NCBI GenBank assembly: GCA_964403335.1
Contig: CAYOFI010000005.1
Location: 25,446 to 89,445, forward strand
DNA length: 64,000 bases
Direction: 5' to 3'
DNA from: CAZYAK01 sp964403335
Lineage (GTDB): Bacteria; Patescibacteriota; Gracilibacteria; Peribacterales; Peribacteraceae
Of this stretch, positions 24,045 through 32,594 are shown in pieces; within the stretch, counting starts at the first letter, position 1, and every line of letters begins with the position of its first letter. Both the position numbers and the translations under genes were made by a program. Below the pieces are notes generated by a model. The model ran no database searches, had not been told where the DNA came from, and saw only the letters and a list, made by a program, of their open reading frames with translations.

Positions 24045-25304
24045 ATGACATCCGCCCTCCTCATCGCGCTCATCTTGTGTGTACTCGGGTCCGGCGCCGC
24101 CGTGTGGGTGAAGCTTTCCGCTGTGCAGACGGGTGGCGGAAGTCCCGAAATCGACAAGTTGCGGGCGGAAAAAGACCAATTGGTGCGCGATTACGCGATG
24201 CTGAAGGCCAATTTAGAACAGCGTTCGGAAGAAGTCGGTGAATTGAAGGCTATCGTGGAAGAAGAGCGGTCGGAGAAGAATGAGTTACAAGGAAAAGGGA
24301 AACAGCTGCACGTGGCATACACAAAACTGGAAGCCAAGAGCGAGTCTCTCCAAAAAGAACATGATGCGCTCAAGAAGCAGATCACCAAGCATGAAGCCGA
24401 ATTCGCCCGTAAGGAGCAGGAGTTCGATACGAAGATCGCCAAGCTGGAAGCGGCGAAAGCGAGTCTGGATCAAGAACGAGACCGCGTGATCCGCGAGGAA
24501 GAGGAAGCGCGCAAGCGATTGGAAGAAGAGCGCGATCGTTTGTGGAATGACCACGAGAACACCGTGATCGCCAAGCTGACTGATCTCTGCAAACAACCTG
24601 CACTCTCCTTTACCAGTTACACGAACACGAATCTGCCTGATGGGTTCGATGGAAGTCTCAAGCCGGACTTCATGATCGAATTCCTGGGACAGTACGTAAT
24701 CTTTGATGCGAAGGTCAGCAAGGCGAAGAGCCTGCGCGCATACGTGACGGATCAGGTGAAGAAGACCGTCGATAAAGTGAAAGATAACGACCGCATCTAT
24801 AAATCGATTTACCTTGTTGTTCCCACAGCCGCGCTCGCGGAACTCACGCAGCATTTCCATATTATCGAGGGCTATTCCATCTACATCATCTCCGTCGAAG
24901 CCCTCCCCGCCCTCCTCGCCTCCCTCAAGCGCATCACGCATTATGAATTCGCGGAACAGATGGATCCGCAGCAGCGCGACAACATCGTGCAGCTGGTGGC
25001 CGAGTTGGATTTCCACATCAATCTGCGCAACGCAGCTGATTTGATTTTGACGAAGATGGGCACGAGCATTTTGGAAAAAGCCAAACGCGTCGACCCCGCC
25101 CTCGCCGAAGAAGTCGCCATCAAAAAACTCCCGATGAACTCCAACGCCCGCTCGGTTCTCAGTCAAAGCGAACTCAAGCGACTCGTGTCGAGCCTCACCG
25201 CACAGGTCGAGGAGTCACACGACTTGGTCTCACCCAAAGCTGCCATCCGGAAAAAAGAGCTGAAGGCGGCGGAGGCGATGATGACGGAGACGTTGTTTGA
25301 ATAA
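24045..25304 (+). CDS. rmuC: RmuC-family putative nuclease
   Basis: 419 residues: an N-terminal membrane helix (LLIALILCVLGSGAAVWV), a long coiled coil (about 35-175), then the RmuC domain. The domain shows the PD-(D/E)XK-like pattern SLKPDFMIEF...YVIFDAKVSKAKS (about 204-225) and the family's YIISVEALPALLASLKRI segment. RmuC limits recombination at inverted repeats in E. coli; that role could be relevant in a genome this rich in palindromes, but this is only inference. TACCAT lies 7 nt before the ATG. Confidence 0.85.
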   Translation: MTSALLIALILCVLGSGAAVWVKLSAVQTGGGSPEIDKLRAEKDQLVRDYAMLKANLEQRSEEVGELKAIVEEERSEKNELQGKGKQLHVAYTKLEAKSESLQKEHDALKKQITKHEAEFARKEQEFDTKIAKLEAAKASLDQERDRVIREEEEARKRLEEERDRLWNDHENTVIAKLTDLCKQPALSFTSYTNTNLPDGFDGSLKPDFMIEFLGQYVIFDAKVSKAKSLRAYVTDQVKKTVDKVKDNDRIYKSIYLVVPTAALAELTQHFHIIEGYSIYIISVEALPALLASLKRITHYEFAEQMDPQQRDNIVQLVAELDFHINLRNAADLILTKMGTSILEKAKRVDPALAEEVAIKKLPMNSNARSVLSQSELKRLVSSLTAQVEESHDLVSPKAAIRKKELKAAEAMMTETLFE

Positions 25305-25345
25305 ATTCAGAGAAATATCTCTGCATCCGCTACTATCGGTTTACC

Positions 25346-27622
25346 GTGCAAACTATTGATCACGACCCCATCTTCACCGGCCTGAATGAGGAGCAACGGA
25401 GGGCGGTGGAGAACGTGCATGGACCGGCGTTGATTTTGGCGGGTGCGGGAAGCGGGAAAACGCGCGCTCTCACGCATCGCATTGCCCATATGATCGCGCA
25501 GGGCATTCAGCCGTGGCAGATTTTGGCCGTCACATTCACCAATAAAGCGGCGGCGGAGATGAAAGAGCGCATCAAGAATTTGTTGAAAATCACCGAAGGC
25601 ATCACCGTGGCGGAATTCGGGAACGGGCGATTACCGGTAATGGGAACGTTCCACTCCGTCTGCTGCAGGATTCTGCGCAGGGACATTGAAAAGCTGGGAC
25701 GCGACAGGCGGTTTGTGATTTACGACGGCGATGATCAGGAAAAATTGATGAAACAGGTCTTGAAAGACATGCAGGTCGACGAAAAGGAGCTCAAACCTCG
25801 CGCGGCACTAGGGTACGTCGGCAGATTCAAATCTGAAGCCGTGTCCCCCGTCGAAGCGCTCAAACAAGCCACGACATCGCGCATGCAAACGGCCATCCGC
25901 GCATACGAGCGCTACAACAAGGCGCTCGTGGAAGCCAACGCTCTCGATTTCGATGACCTGATTTTGGAGACCGTCCGCTTGTTCCACGAAGTCCCCGAAG
26001 TCCTCGACCGTTATCAGGAGACATGGAGATATTTGCACGTGGATGAATATCAAGACACGAACCACGCGCAGTATTTGTTTATCTCCATGCTCGCGCAGAA
26101 GTACAGGAACTTGTGCGTCATCGGCGACCCGGACCAATCCATCTATTCCTTCCGCGGCGCAGACATCAGAAACATCCTCGAGTTCCAGCAGGAATATCCA
26201 GGCGCGCTGCAGATCAAACTCGAACGGAATTATCGCTCCACACAGATCGTGCTGACCGCCGCCAACGCCGTGATCTCTGCCAACCCGAACAGACCCGAAA
26301 AAGAAATGTGGAGCGAGCGCAAAGAAGGACCGAACATCATCGTGCAGGAAGTGCGTGACGAGCGGAAGGAATCCGAAGAAATCGTGCGGGCGGCGGAGCA
26401 GATGCGTAAAGACCGCGTGCCGCTGAATGAACAAGTGGTGCTCTACCGCACCAACGCGCAATCGCGTCTGCTGGAAGAGGCCTGCATGCGCAGCGGCATC
26501 CCCTACCGCATCGTCGGCGGCGTGAAATTCTACGCACGTAAAGAAGTGAAAGACGTGCTCGCGTATCTCTCCGTCCTCATCAATCCGTCGGATACCATCG
26601 CGCTCCTGCGCATTATCAACGTCCCGGCCCGCAAGATCGGCCTGACGACGCTCGCGCATTTGCAGGCGTTTGCGTCGGCGCGGCAGCTGACGCTGTGGGA
26701 GACGTTGCGCGCGGCGGGTGAAGTGGCGGAATTGAATGAAGGAACACAATCGCGCATCGGCAAATTTGTGGAAACGATCGAGCGTTTCCAGCGCTTGGCC
26801 ACGGAGCAAGTCGTTTCGGAATTGACGGCGCATTTGTTGGAAGCGATCGACATCGAAAAATGGCTGAAGGACGGCACAAGCGAAGGAGAAGAGCGGTGGC
26901 AGAACGTGCAGGAATTGCTGACGGTCACGCACAAGTACGACAGTCTGGATCCCGCCACGTCGCTGCAGTCGTTCCTGGAAGAAGTCGCGCTGGTCTCGGA
27001 AGTCGATAAATTAACGGAAGCGAAAGACGATGCGTTGACGCTGATGACACTGCACTTGTGCAAAGGCTTGGAATTCGAGCACGTGATGATCGCGGGGTGT
27101 GAAGAAGGCATTTTCCCCCACGCCAACTCCGCGTTCGACAAAGAGCAATTGGAGGAAGAACGACGCCTGATGTACGTGGGCATGACGCGCGCCAAAACCC
27201 ACCTGCGGATTTTCTTCGCCCGCAGCCGCATGCTCTACGGCGACACGCAGGCCAACGCGCCCAGCCGGTTTATTGATGACCTGCCGCACCAGGTGATCGA
27301 ACGCCGCAGCGACGAGCTGCTCTCCGCCTTTGCCTGGGCCAGCCAAAGCGGCCAGGCCAAAGCGCATGCGATGACGTACGGTCAGAAAGTGGAACCCTTC
27401 CGCCAGCACTCATCGATCAGCTCCGAATTCAACCAAGACACGTTCGATGCCGACGACGTGAACCAGGACAACCAAGACATCATCGAAGGCACGCGCATCG
27501 CGCACCCGGCTTTCGGCCAGGGCACGGTGGTCTCCAGGCGCGGCGACATCGTGACGATTATTTTTGATGACGGTCCGCGCAAAACTTTTGCACTGAGTAT
27601 TGCGCCGATTCGGGTGATTTAA
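25346..27622 (+). CDS. pcrA: UvrD/PcrA-type superfamily 1 DNA helicase
   Basis: 758 residues with a GTG start. It unwinds DNA 3'-5' in repair and replication restart. Motifs in order: Q motif GLNEEQRRAVE, Walker A AGAGSGKTRALTHR (about 32), motif Ia TFTNKAAAEMKER, Walker B VDEYQDTNHAQY (about 230), GDPDQSIYSFRGAD, NYRST (about 295), and motif V/VI LMTLHLCKGLEFEHV and EERRLMYVGMTRAK. A C-terminal UvrD tail (about 705-758, GTRIAHPAFGQGTVVSRRGDIVTIIFDDG) is the Tudor-like RNA-polymerase-binding element of PcrA. TACTAT lies 9 nt before the GTG. Confidence 0.95.
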   Translation: MQTIDHDPIFTGLNEEQRRAVENVHGPALILAGAGSGKTRALTHRIAHMIAQGIQPWQILAVTFTNKAAAEMKERIKNLLKITEGITVAEFGNGRLPVMGTFHSVCCRILRRDIEKLGRDRRFVIYDGDDQEKLMKQVLKDMQVDEKELKPRAALGYVGRFKSEAVSPVEALKQATTSRMQTAIRAYERYNKALVEANALDFDDLILETVRLFHEVPEVLDRYQETWRYLHVDEYQDTNHAQYLFISMLAQKYRNLCVIGDPDQSIYSFRGADIRNILEFQQEYPGALQIKLERNYRSTQIVLTAANAVISANPNRPEKEMWSERKEGPNIIVQEVRDERKESEEIVRAAEQMRKDRVPLNEQVVLYRTNAQSRLLEEACMRSGIPYRIVGGVKFYARKEVKDVLAYLSVLINPSDTIALLRIINVPARKIGLTTLAHLQAFASARQLTLWETLRAAGEVAELNEGTQSRIGKFVETIERFQRLATEQVVSELTAHLLEAIDIEKWLKDGTSEGEERWQNVQELLTVTHKYDSLDPATSLQSFLEEVALVSEVDKLTEAKDDALTLMTLHLCKGLEFEHVMIAGCEEGIFPHANSAFDKEQLEEERRLMYVGMTRAKTHLRIFFARSRMLYGDTQANAPSRFIDDLPHQVIERRSDELLSAFAWASQSGQAKAHAMTYGQKVEPFRQHSSISSEFNQDTFDADDVNQDNQDIIEGTRIAHPAFGQGTVVSRRGDIVTIIFDDGPRKTFALSIAPIRVI

Positions 27623-27628
27623 CGCACT

Positions 27629-28441
27629 CTATGCGACGCCTTGGTCACTGCATATTTCCTGAATGTACCCGTGCAATTGTCGGCAGGTGCGACCGACTAA
27701 TGCTTTCACGGAAGGAAAAAGCGGAAGATGGACAACAGACACTTCTTTTTGCCGTATGTCATATGGACTCGACGGATCTTCGGTAAATATCGGCACAAGT
27801 ATTCTCTGAGCCGCAAAGTCAGGCCGGAGCCGGCTGCCTACTTTCTTAAAAAAGAGGTCGTAGTCGCATTTATCGGAAAACCAATTTTTTGAGGTGGTCA
27901 CGTCAAAAAAGAACAAGGAGTCCGGACTTCCGTCCCGTCTTTCTTCATGCAGCACCAGATCGTATTCATGCTGCTGTCTCCACTGCACGCCACGGGGATC
28001 ATGCAGTGTCATCTTGCACGCGTATCCCTTGAAAAATTCGAGGGAAATTTTTTTGTTAAATTTCACCACCGTCCCCGGCTTCCCCTTCAGAAAATCCAAA
28101 GTCCCGCCCTTCTTTTTTTCATGCAGGATGATTTCACGAGCAATGACCGTACATACCAACTCCCCGACCTGTCCCATGATGCGGTTATGCACATTGTCTA
28201 TTGTTAAAGGCAGACGATCTGTGTGGGCACGAACACCAAAAAATGTACGCTGGATCGCTTCTCGGCAGAGCTGTAAGTGCAGACGCCAATCCTCCCCGGT
28301 AATCAACGATTGCACTGATTGTCTGGTTTCTGCAATCTTCGTGGCAGTCTCTTGCAAAGAAGTACACAGTCGTTCTCCGCAAGCTGAATCAGCGAGCGAA
28401 GGATATTCCGAGTGAGCCTGCAATTGCTGCAATGATTGCAT
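27629..28441 (-). CDS. Hypothetical protein with possible nuclease-like core
   Basis: 270 residues from the chosen ATG; a longer frame would run into the phe promoter and leader. No family recognised. Helical N-terminus (MQSLQQLQAHSEYPSL...). The C-terminal half contains QHEYDLVLHEERRDG...SLFFFDVTTSKNWFSDKCDYDLFFKK, reminiscent of an E/D-x-x-D...D-V-T/K strand pattern of PD-(D/E)XK folds, but the usual Lys is Thr. It is convergent with the helicase gene (6 bp apart) and divergent from the phe operon. Confidence 0.6.
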   Translation of the reverse strand: MQSLQQLQAHSEYPSLADSACGERLCTSLQETATKIAETRQSVQSLITGEDWRLHLQLCREAIQRTFFGVRAHTDRLPLTIDNVHNRIMGQVGELVCTVIAREIILHEKKKGGTLDFLKGKPGTVVKFNKKISLEFFKGYACKMTLHDPRGVQWRQQHEYDLVLHEERRDGSPDSLFFFDVTTSKNWFSDKCDYDLFFKKVGSRLRPDFAAQRILVPIFTEDPSSPYDIRQKEVSVVHLPLFPSVKALVGRTCRQLHGYIQEICSDQGVA

Positions 28442-28492
28442 TCTTGATGCAGGAGACCAGAAACACACTGCATTAAGCAAGAAAAAACGACT

Positions 28493-28520
28493 TTGACAAT
28501 CAACGGATGGCCTATAGAAT
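28493..28520 (+). promoter_or_regulatory. Promoter of the aromatic/phenylalanine operon
   Basis: TTGACA (28493-28498), 16-bp spacer and TAGAAT (28515-28520). The predicted start is about 28527, two bases before the leader-peptide ATG. Confidence 0.88.
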
Positions 28521-28528
28521 TTGCGTGA

Positions 28529-28609
28529 ATGCATCGCGTCCGCACCGCACCGGCTCAGAATTCTGCAAACAAATTTGCGGGCGTCTTTGCATTTTTCTTT
28601 TTTGCCTGA
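28529..28609 (+). CDS. Phe-rich attenuator leader peptide (pheL-like)
   Basis: A 26-residue frame beginning 8 nt after the -10 box. Six of 26 codons are Phe, five of them in the last seven (GVFAFFFFA then stop). This is the same logic as the E. coli pheA leader peptide with its Phe run. It ends just before the antiterminator and terminator sequences and upstream of a full Phe pathway operon. When Phe-tRNA is scarce, ribosomes should stall on the TTT/TTC codons and favour antitermination. The peptide itself is expected to have no other function. Confidence 0.85.
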   Translation: MHRVRTAPAQNSANKFAGVFAFFFFA

Positions 28610-28616
28610 CTAGTTT

Positions 28617-28668
28617 CCTCTCTGCCGATCCGCTCACCTTGGGCGCTTCCAGAGAGGGGCGCTTTTTT
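28617..28668 (+). terminator. phe operon attenuator: antiterminator and terminator
   Basis: Terminator stem GCGCTTC (28643-28649) with GGGGCGC (28656-28662), including two G-U pairs, followed by TTTTTT (28663-28668). The competing antiterminator is CCTCTCTG (28617-28624) with perfectly complementary CAGAGAGG (28650-28657), which uses the loop and 3' arm of the terminator. The two folds are mutually exclusive, as in amino-acid attenuators. Confidence 0.85.
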
Positions 28669-28711
28669 GATTCTCTCACCCCCTCCCCCTTCTTCTTTTC
28701 CCCCTCAGACC

Positions 28712-29731
28712 ATGCTGATCGTCCTCAAAGAAAAGCACGATACGGCGCTCGTTGCGCACATCAAAGAATTGCTCCAGCATCGATACCGGCTGGACAGCCA
28801 TATCATCGGCGAAAACGGCCGGGTGCTGGCCGTGCCGGGTGACACGAAAGCCGTGGATATCGAGATCTTCAAAAACATGGAAGGTGTGCGCTCCGTGGAC
28901 CGCGTCGACAGGCCGTACAAGCTGGCGAGCCGGGAGAAGAAAGACCGGACCGAAATCACGCTGCGGCCCGGATGCGTGCTGGGCAACCGCAAACAGATGG
29001 TGATGATGGCGGGACCGTGCTCGGTGGAATCCGAAGGACAATTGGATGAGACCGCGGCGATGGTGAAGTCCCAAGGCGTCCAAGTTCTCCGTGGTGGTGC
29101 TTTCAAACCGAGAACTGGACCGTACTCATTCAACGGACTTGGCGAGGAAGGACTCAAGCTCTTGAAGAAGGCTGGAGAAAAATACGGCATGGCCGTGATT
29201 TCGGAAGCGATGAATGAAGAGCAGCTGGAACTGATGCAGGAGTACGTGGACATCGTGCAGATCGGCGCGCGCAACATGCAGAACTACGATTTGCTCCGCA
29301 AAGCCGGGAAGACGCGCAAGCCGGTGATGCTCAAGCGCGGATTGGCCGCGACGTTGGAAGAGTGGCTCTTGGCGGCCGAGTACATTCTGGCCGGCGGCAA
29401 CAACGATGTGATCTTGTGCGAGCGCGGCATCCGCACGTTCGAAGAAGAAGTGCGCTTCACGCTGTGTCTGGGATCCCTCCCCGCTCTGCGCGAGATGACG
29501 CACCTGCCGATCGTCGTGGATCCGAGTCATGCCGCAGGAAAAGCGCGATGGGTGGCGGATAACGCGCGCGCGGGCATTGCAGCCGGTTGCGACGGATTGA
29601 TCATCGAAATCCACCCCCGGCCCGAGGAAGCGCTTTCCGACGGTCCGCAGTCTTTGGACGCAGGGCACTGGAAGGATTGTATGGACGGTGTGCGGGCGGT
29701 GTCTGCGGCGATGGGGAAAACGGTCGTATGA
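28712..29731 (+). CDS. aroF: 3-deoxy-7-phosphoheptulonate synthase (DAHP synthase, type I-beta)
   Basis: 339 residues. It condenses phosphoenolpyruvate and erythrose 4-phosphate in the first step of the shikimate pathway. The N-terminal 70 residues are a ferredoxin-like/ACT-type regulatory domain (MLIVLKEKHDTALVAHIKELL), as in Thermotoga-type enzymes. The TIM barrel follows with MAGPCSVES, RGGAFKPRTGPYSFNG, QIGARNMQNYDLL, MLKRGLAATLEEWLLAAEYI, VILCERGIRTFE, PIVVDPSHAAGK and DGLIIEIHPRPEEALSDGPQSL. Start chosen at ATGCTGATC, where similarity begins; a longer frame upstream is only CT-rich leader. First gene of the phe operon, downstream of the attenuator. Confidence 0.95.
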   Translation: MLIVLKEKHDTALVAHIKELLQHRYRLDSHIIGENGRVLAVPGDTKAVDIEIFKNMEGVRSVDRVDRPYKLASREKKDRTEITLRPGCVLGNRKQMVMMAGPCSVESEGQLDETAAMVKSQGVQVLRGGAFKPRTGPYSFNGLGEEGLKLLKKAGEKYGMAVISEAMNEEQLELMQEYVDIVQIGARNMQNYDLLRKAGKTRKPVMLKRGLAATLEEWLLAAEYILAGGNNDVILCERGIRTFEEEVRFTLCLGSLPALREMTHLPIVVDPSHAAGKARWVADNARAGIAAGCDGLIIEIHPRPEEALSDGPQSLDAGHWKDCMDGVRAVSAAMGKTVV

Positions 29732-29737
29732 TATGCG

Positions 29738-29769
29738 AGTAGCGAGACGTGCGCTTCGCACGTCTTTAC
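29738..29769. repeat. REP-like palindrome between aroF and aroB
   Basis: GTAGCG, then core ACGTGCGCTTCGCACGT (29746-29763), then CTTTAC. Member of the CGTGCGNNTCGCACG family. Confidence 0.85.
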
Positions 29770-29775
29770 CCCACG

Positions 29776-30822
29776 ATGTCTATGAGCAGTATTACTCTCA
29801 CATTACCGGCCAGATCGGAGCGTTCGTATCCGATCATCGTCGAGCGCGGCGCGATCGATGAGATCCGCACGCATCTTCCCACGGATACCGATGGCATCAT
29901 CATTCTCTGCGACGCCGCGTTGCGATCCGTTGCCGACCGCGTCGCGAAGAGCGTCGACGCGAAGGGCGTCATCGACGTGAAGAGCGGCGAAGCCAGTAAG
30001 ACGCTCACGGAAACCGAACGGCTCGTCGGCGAACTCTTGAAGATCGGGGCCACGCGCAAGACCGTCCTCATCAACATCGGCGGCGGGATGCTGACGGACT
30101 TGGGCGGGTTTGTGGCGGCGGTGTTCATGCGGGGAATCCGGTACATCCATGTGCCCACGAGCATGCTCTGCATGACCGATGCGGCCGTGGGCGGGAAAAC
30201 CGGCGTCGATCTGGGCGAGACGAAAAACATCATCGGCGCCATTCATCAGCCGGCTGCCGTGATCTGCGATATCGATCTTCTCCACACACTCCCCGACTCC
30301 GCATTGCGCGAAGGAACAGTGGAAGCCGCGAAGATGGCGGCGATGCTGAACGCTGAAGATTTCCAGTGGTATGAACAGAATCTCGACCGGATTCTTGCGC
30401 GCGATCCCGATGCGCTGACCGACTGCGTCGTCAAAGCCGTGCAGATGAAAGCCGACGTGGTGAGCGACGATGAACACGAGCACACGCGCCGGATGTTCCT
30501 CAATTTCGGCCATACCGTCGGGCATGCGGTCGAGGCGCTGTCGAAGTTCGCGATCCCCCATGGCCAAGCGGTGGCGATTGGCATGCGCGCGGAGATGCTG
30601 CTGGCGGGATGCGCCGATACGGAACGTATGACGGATCTTCTAAGGCGCATGGATATGCCCGTGACGATCCCCGCTTCGATGGACCGCGAAATACTCTGGG
30701 ACCTGATGCGACGCGATAAGAAGAATATTGGCGGCGTGGTGCGAATGGCCGTGCCGACGACGATCGGTTCCGGTGAAATACAGACAATTGATCATGATGC
30801 ATTCCTACGATTGAAAGCATGA
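29776..30822 (+). CDS. aroB: 3-dehydroquinate synthase
   Basis: 348 residues. It cyclises DAHP to 3-dehydroquinate using NAD and a divalent metal. The NAD-binding half has VLINIGGGMLTDLGGFVAAVFMRGI and VPTSMLCMTDAAVGGKTGVDLGETKNIIGAIHQP. Metal ligands appear in EGTVEAAKMA, LNFGHTVGHAVEAL and PHGQAVAIGM. Start taken at ATGTCTATGAGC, with a second ATG two codons later possible. Its TGA overlaps the ATG of the aroA-aroK fusion as ATGA. Confidence 0.95.
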   Translation: MSMSSITLTLPARSERSYPIIVERGAIDEIRTHLPTDTDGIIILCDAALRSVADRVAKSVDAKGVIDVKSGEASKTLTETERLVGELLKIGATRKTVLINIGGGMLTDLGGFVAAVFMRGIRYIHVPTSMLCMTDAAVGGKTGVDLGETKNIIGAIHQPAAVICDIDLLHTLPDSALREGTVEAAKMAAMLNAEDFQWYEQNLDRILARDPDALTDCVVKAVQMKADVVSDDEHEHTRRMFLNFGHTVGHAVEALSKFAIPHGQAVAIGMRAEMLLAGCADTERMTDLLRRMDMPVTIPASMDREILWDLMRRDKKNIGGVVRMAVPTTIGSGEIQTIDHDAFLRLKA

Positions 30823-32594
30823 CCAATGCGAAGATCACCATCGACCCATTACGTCTGCCGTTCGACATTCAGATGGCTATGCCGGGGTCCAAATCACACG
30901 CCAACCGCGCGATCATCGCGGCGTGCCTGACGGACGGGGAGACGATTTTGGAACATGCGACGCCGTGTGATGATGTGGCGCTGCTCGTCAAAAACGTCCA
31001 GGCGATGGGGTATGACGTGGGGTGGGTGGATCGCGATGTCGGGACGTTGCGGGTGCGGGGTGGGGATCCGCGTGGGCCCGGGCGTGCGCATCGCACGCCC
31101 GTACGAGGGCCGCCCGAAGGAGGGACGTTGGATTGCGGCAACGCCGGGACGACGTTGCGGTTTTTGACGTCGTTGGCGGCGATCACGCCGGGGGAATGGG
31201 TCGTGACCGGTGATGAACGCATGCAAAAACGCCCGATTGGAGACCTGACATCCGCATTGCGATCGTTGGGCGCGGATATCGAAGATACCAATGGATGCCC
31301 TCCGTTGCGCATCAAAGGCAAACAACTCCTCGGCGGCACGGTGACGCTCGACGCCAGCAAAAGCAGTCAATTCCTCACCTCGCTGCTGCTCATCGGTCCG
31401 ACACTCGAGCAGGGCCTGACGATCAACCTGACCTCGGACGCGACATCTCCGACATACATCGACCTGACGCAGAAAGTCATGAAAGACTTCGGCGTCACAA
31501 TCGAACGATCCGATCGCGAACTTCGCGTACTCCATACGCAATACCGGATACCAAATACTCCGTACCCCATCGAAGGCGACTGGAGCGCGGTCGGAGCATT
31601 CCTCGTCCTGGCAGAGCTGACCGGCAGCCGCATCGATGTGCCCTATCTGTCACCGGATTCGGAGCAGGGCGACCGCAAACTTCCGCGGGTGATCGCATCG
31701 CTCAGAGGCGCGGGGAATCGAACGGTCGATTGCACGGATTTCCCGGATCAGGTGATGAACATCGGGATTCTGGCGGCGCATCGGAACGGGAAAACGACGC
31801 TCACGGGCGCGGCCAATCTGCGCCACAAAGAATGCGATCGCCTGGCCGTGCTCCGCGAAGAGCTTACAAAAGCCGGCGTCGATATTGCCGAGCATGCCGA
31901 CGGTCTGATCATCACTGGAAAAGCGATATTGAAACCGGCCACCTTCGACCCCCATCACGACCACCGGATGGCGATGTGTTTTGCGATCTTGGGATCCCTC
32001 GCAAAAGGCATGACCATTCGTGATCCGGAGTGTGTCTCCAAAAGTTATCCGCAGTTCTTCGAGGATCTCCAAAAACTCAACGGTTCGCCGAAAGCGATTG
32101 CGATCGTGGGGATGCGCGGGGCGGGGAAATCGAATTTAGCCAAGCAGCTGGCGCGTAAACTGAAGCTGAAAGCCATCGATACCGACAAAGTCTTCATCGA
32201 ACGCCATGGGCCGATTGGCGACTACGTGAAGGCACATAGCTGGGAGGCGTTCCGCACGGAAGAAGAGAATATTGTCGCGGAGTGCTTGAAGCCCGGATAT
32301 GTCATCTCACTGGGCGGCGGCGCCATTGAATCGGCGGCGACTCGCCAGCATCTGAAGCGCGATGCGCTGACAATCTGGATGCAGGTGAATGAGAAAGAGA
32401 TCGTGGCACGCCTGAAAAAACTCAAGCGCCCGCCCCTCACCGATCTGCCATTGGAAAAAGAAGTGCCGATGATCCTCAAAAAACGTACACCGCTCTTTGC
32501 GGAAGTCGCAGCGGTTTCTCTGCCTGCATCGATCCCTTTTGCTGGCCACGCTTCCTATCTTGTCCGCAAACTCAAAGCCCAATGTTCGTGGTGA
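30819..32594 (+). CDS. aroA-aroK: Fused EPSP synthase - shikimate kinase
   Basis: 591 residues carrying two non-consecutive pathway activities. Residues 1-420 are EPSP synthase: MPGSKSHANRAI, LDCGNAGTTLRFLTSLA, LRHKECDRLAVLREEL and DPHHDHRMAMCFAILG. Residues about 425-585 are shikimate kinase: Walker A VGMRGAGKSNLAKQLA, DTDKVFIERHG, SLGGGAIES and KRPPLTDL. Residues about 85-101 (DPRGPGRAHRTPVRGPP) are an extra loop encoded by a REP-like palindrome inserted in frame just before the GNAGTT motif; alignment-based modelling is needed to see whether activity survives. The 3' end overlaps the next gene by 13 bp. Confidence 0.93.
   Translation: MTNAKITIDPLRLPFDIQMAMPGSKSHANRAIIAACLTDGETILEHATPCDDVALLVKNVQAMGYDVGWVDRDVGTLRVRGGDPRGPGRAHRTPVRGPPEGGTLDCGNAGTTLRFLTSLAAITPGEWVVTGDERMQKRPIGDLTSALRSLGADIEDTNGCPPLRIKGKQLLGGTVTLDASKSSQFLTSLLLIGPTLEQGLTINLTSDATSPTYIDLTQKVMKDFGVTIERSDRELRVLHTQYRIPNTPYPIEGDWSAVGAFLVLAELTGSRIDVPYLSPDSEQGDRKLPRVIASLRGAGNRTVDCTDFPDQVMNIGILAAHRNGKTTLTGAANLRHKECDRLAVLREELTKAGVDIAEHADGLIITGKAILKPATFDPHHDHRMAMCFAILGSLAKGMTIRDPECVSKSYPQFFEDLQKLNGSPKAIAIVGMRGAGKSNLAKQLARKLKLKAIDTDKVFIERHGPIGDYVKAHSWEAFRTEEENIVAECLKPGYVISLGGGAIESAATRQHLKRDALTIWMQVNEKEIVARLKKLKRPPLTDLPLEKEVPMILKKRTPLFAEVAAVSLPASIPFAGHASYLVRKLKAQCSW
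31080..31100. repeat. REP-like palindrome inserted in frame in aroA
   Basis: GGGCGTGCGCATCGCACGCCC: the CGTGCGNNTCGCACG core with extended arms. It encodes part of an extra loop in EPSP synthase. Confidence 0.85.
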
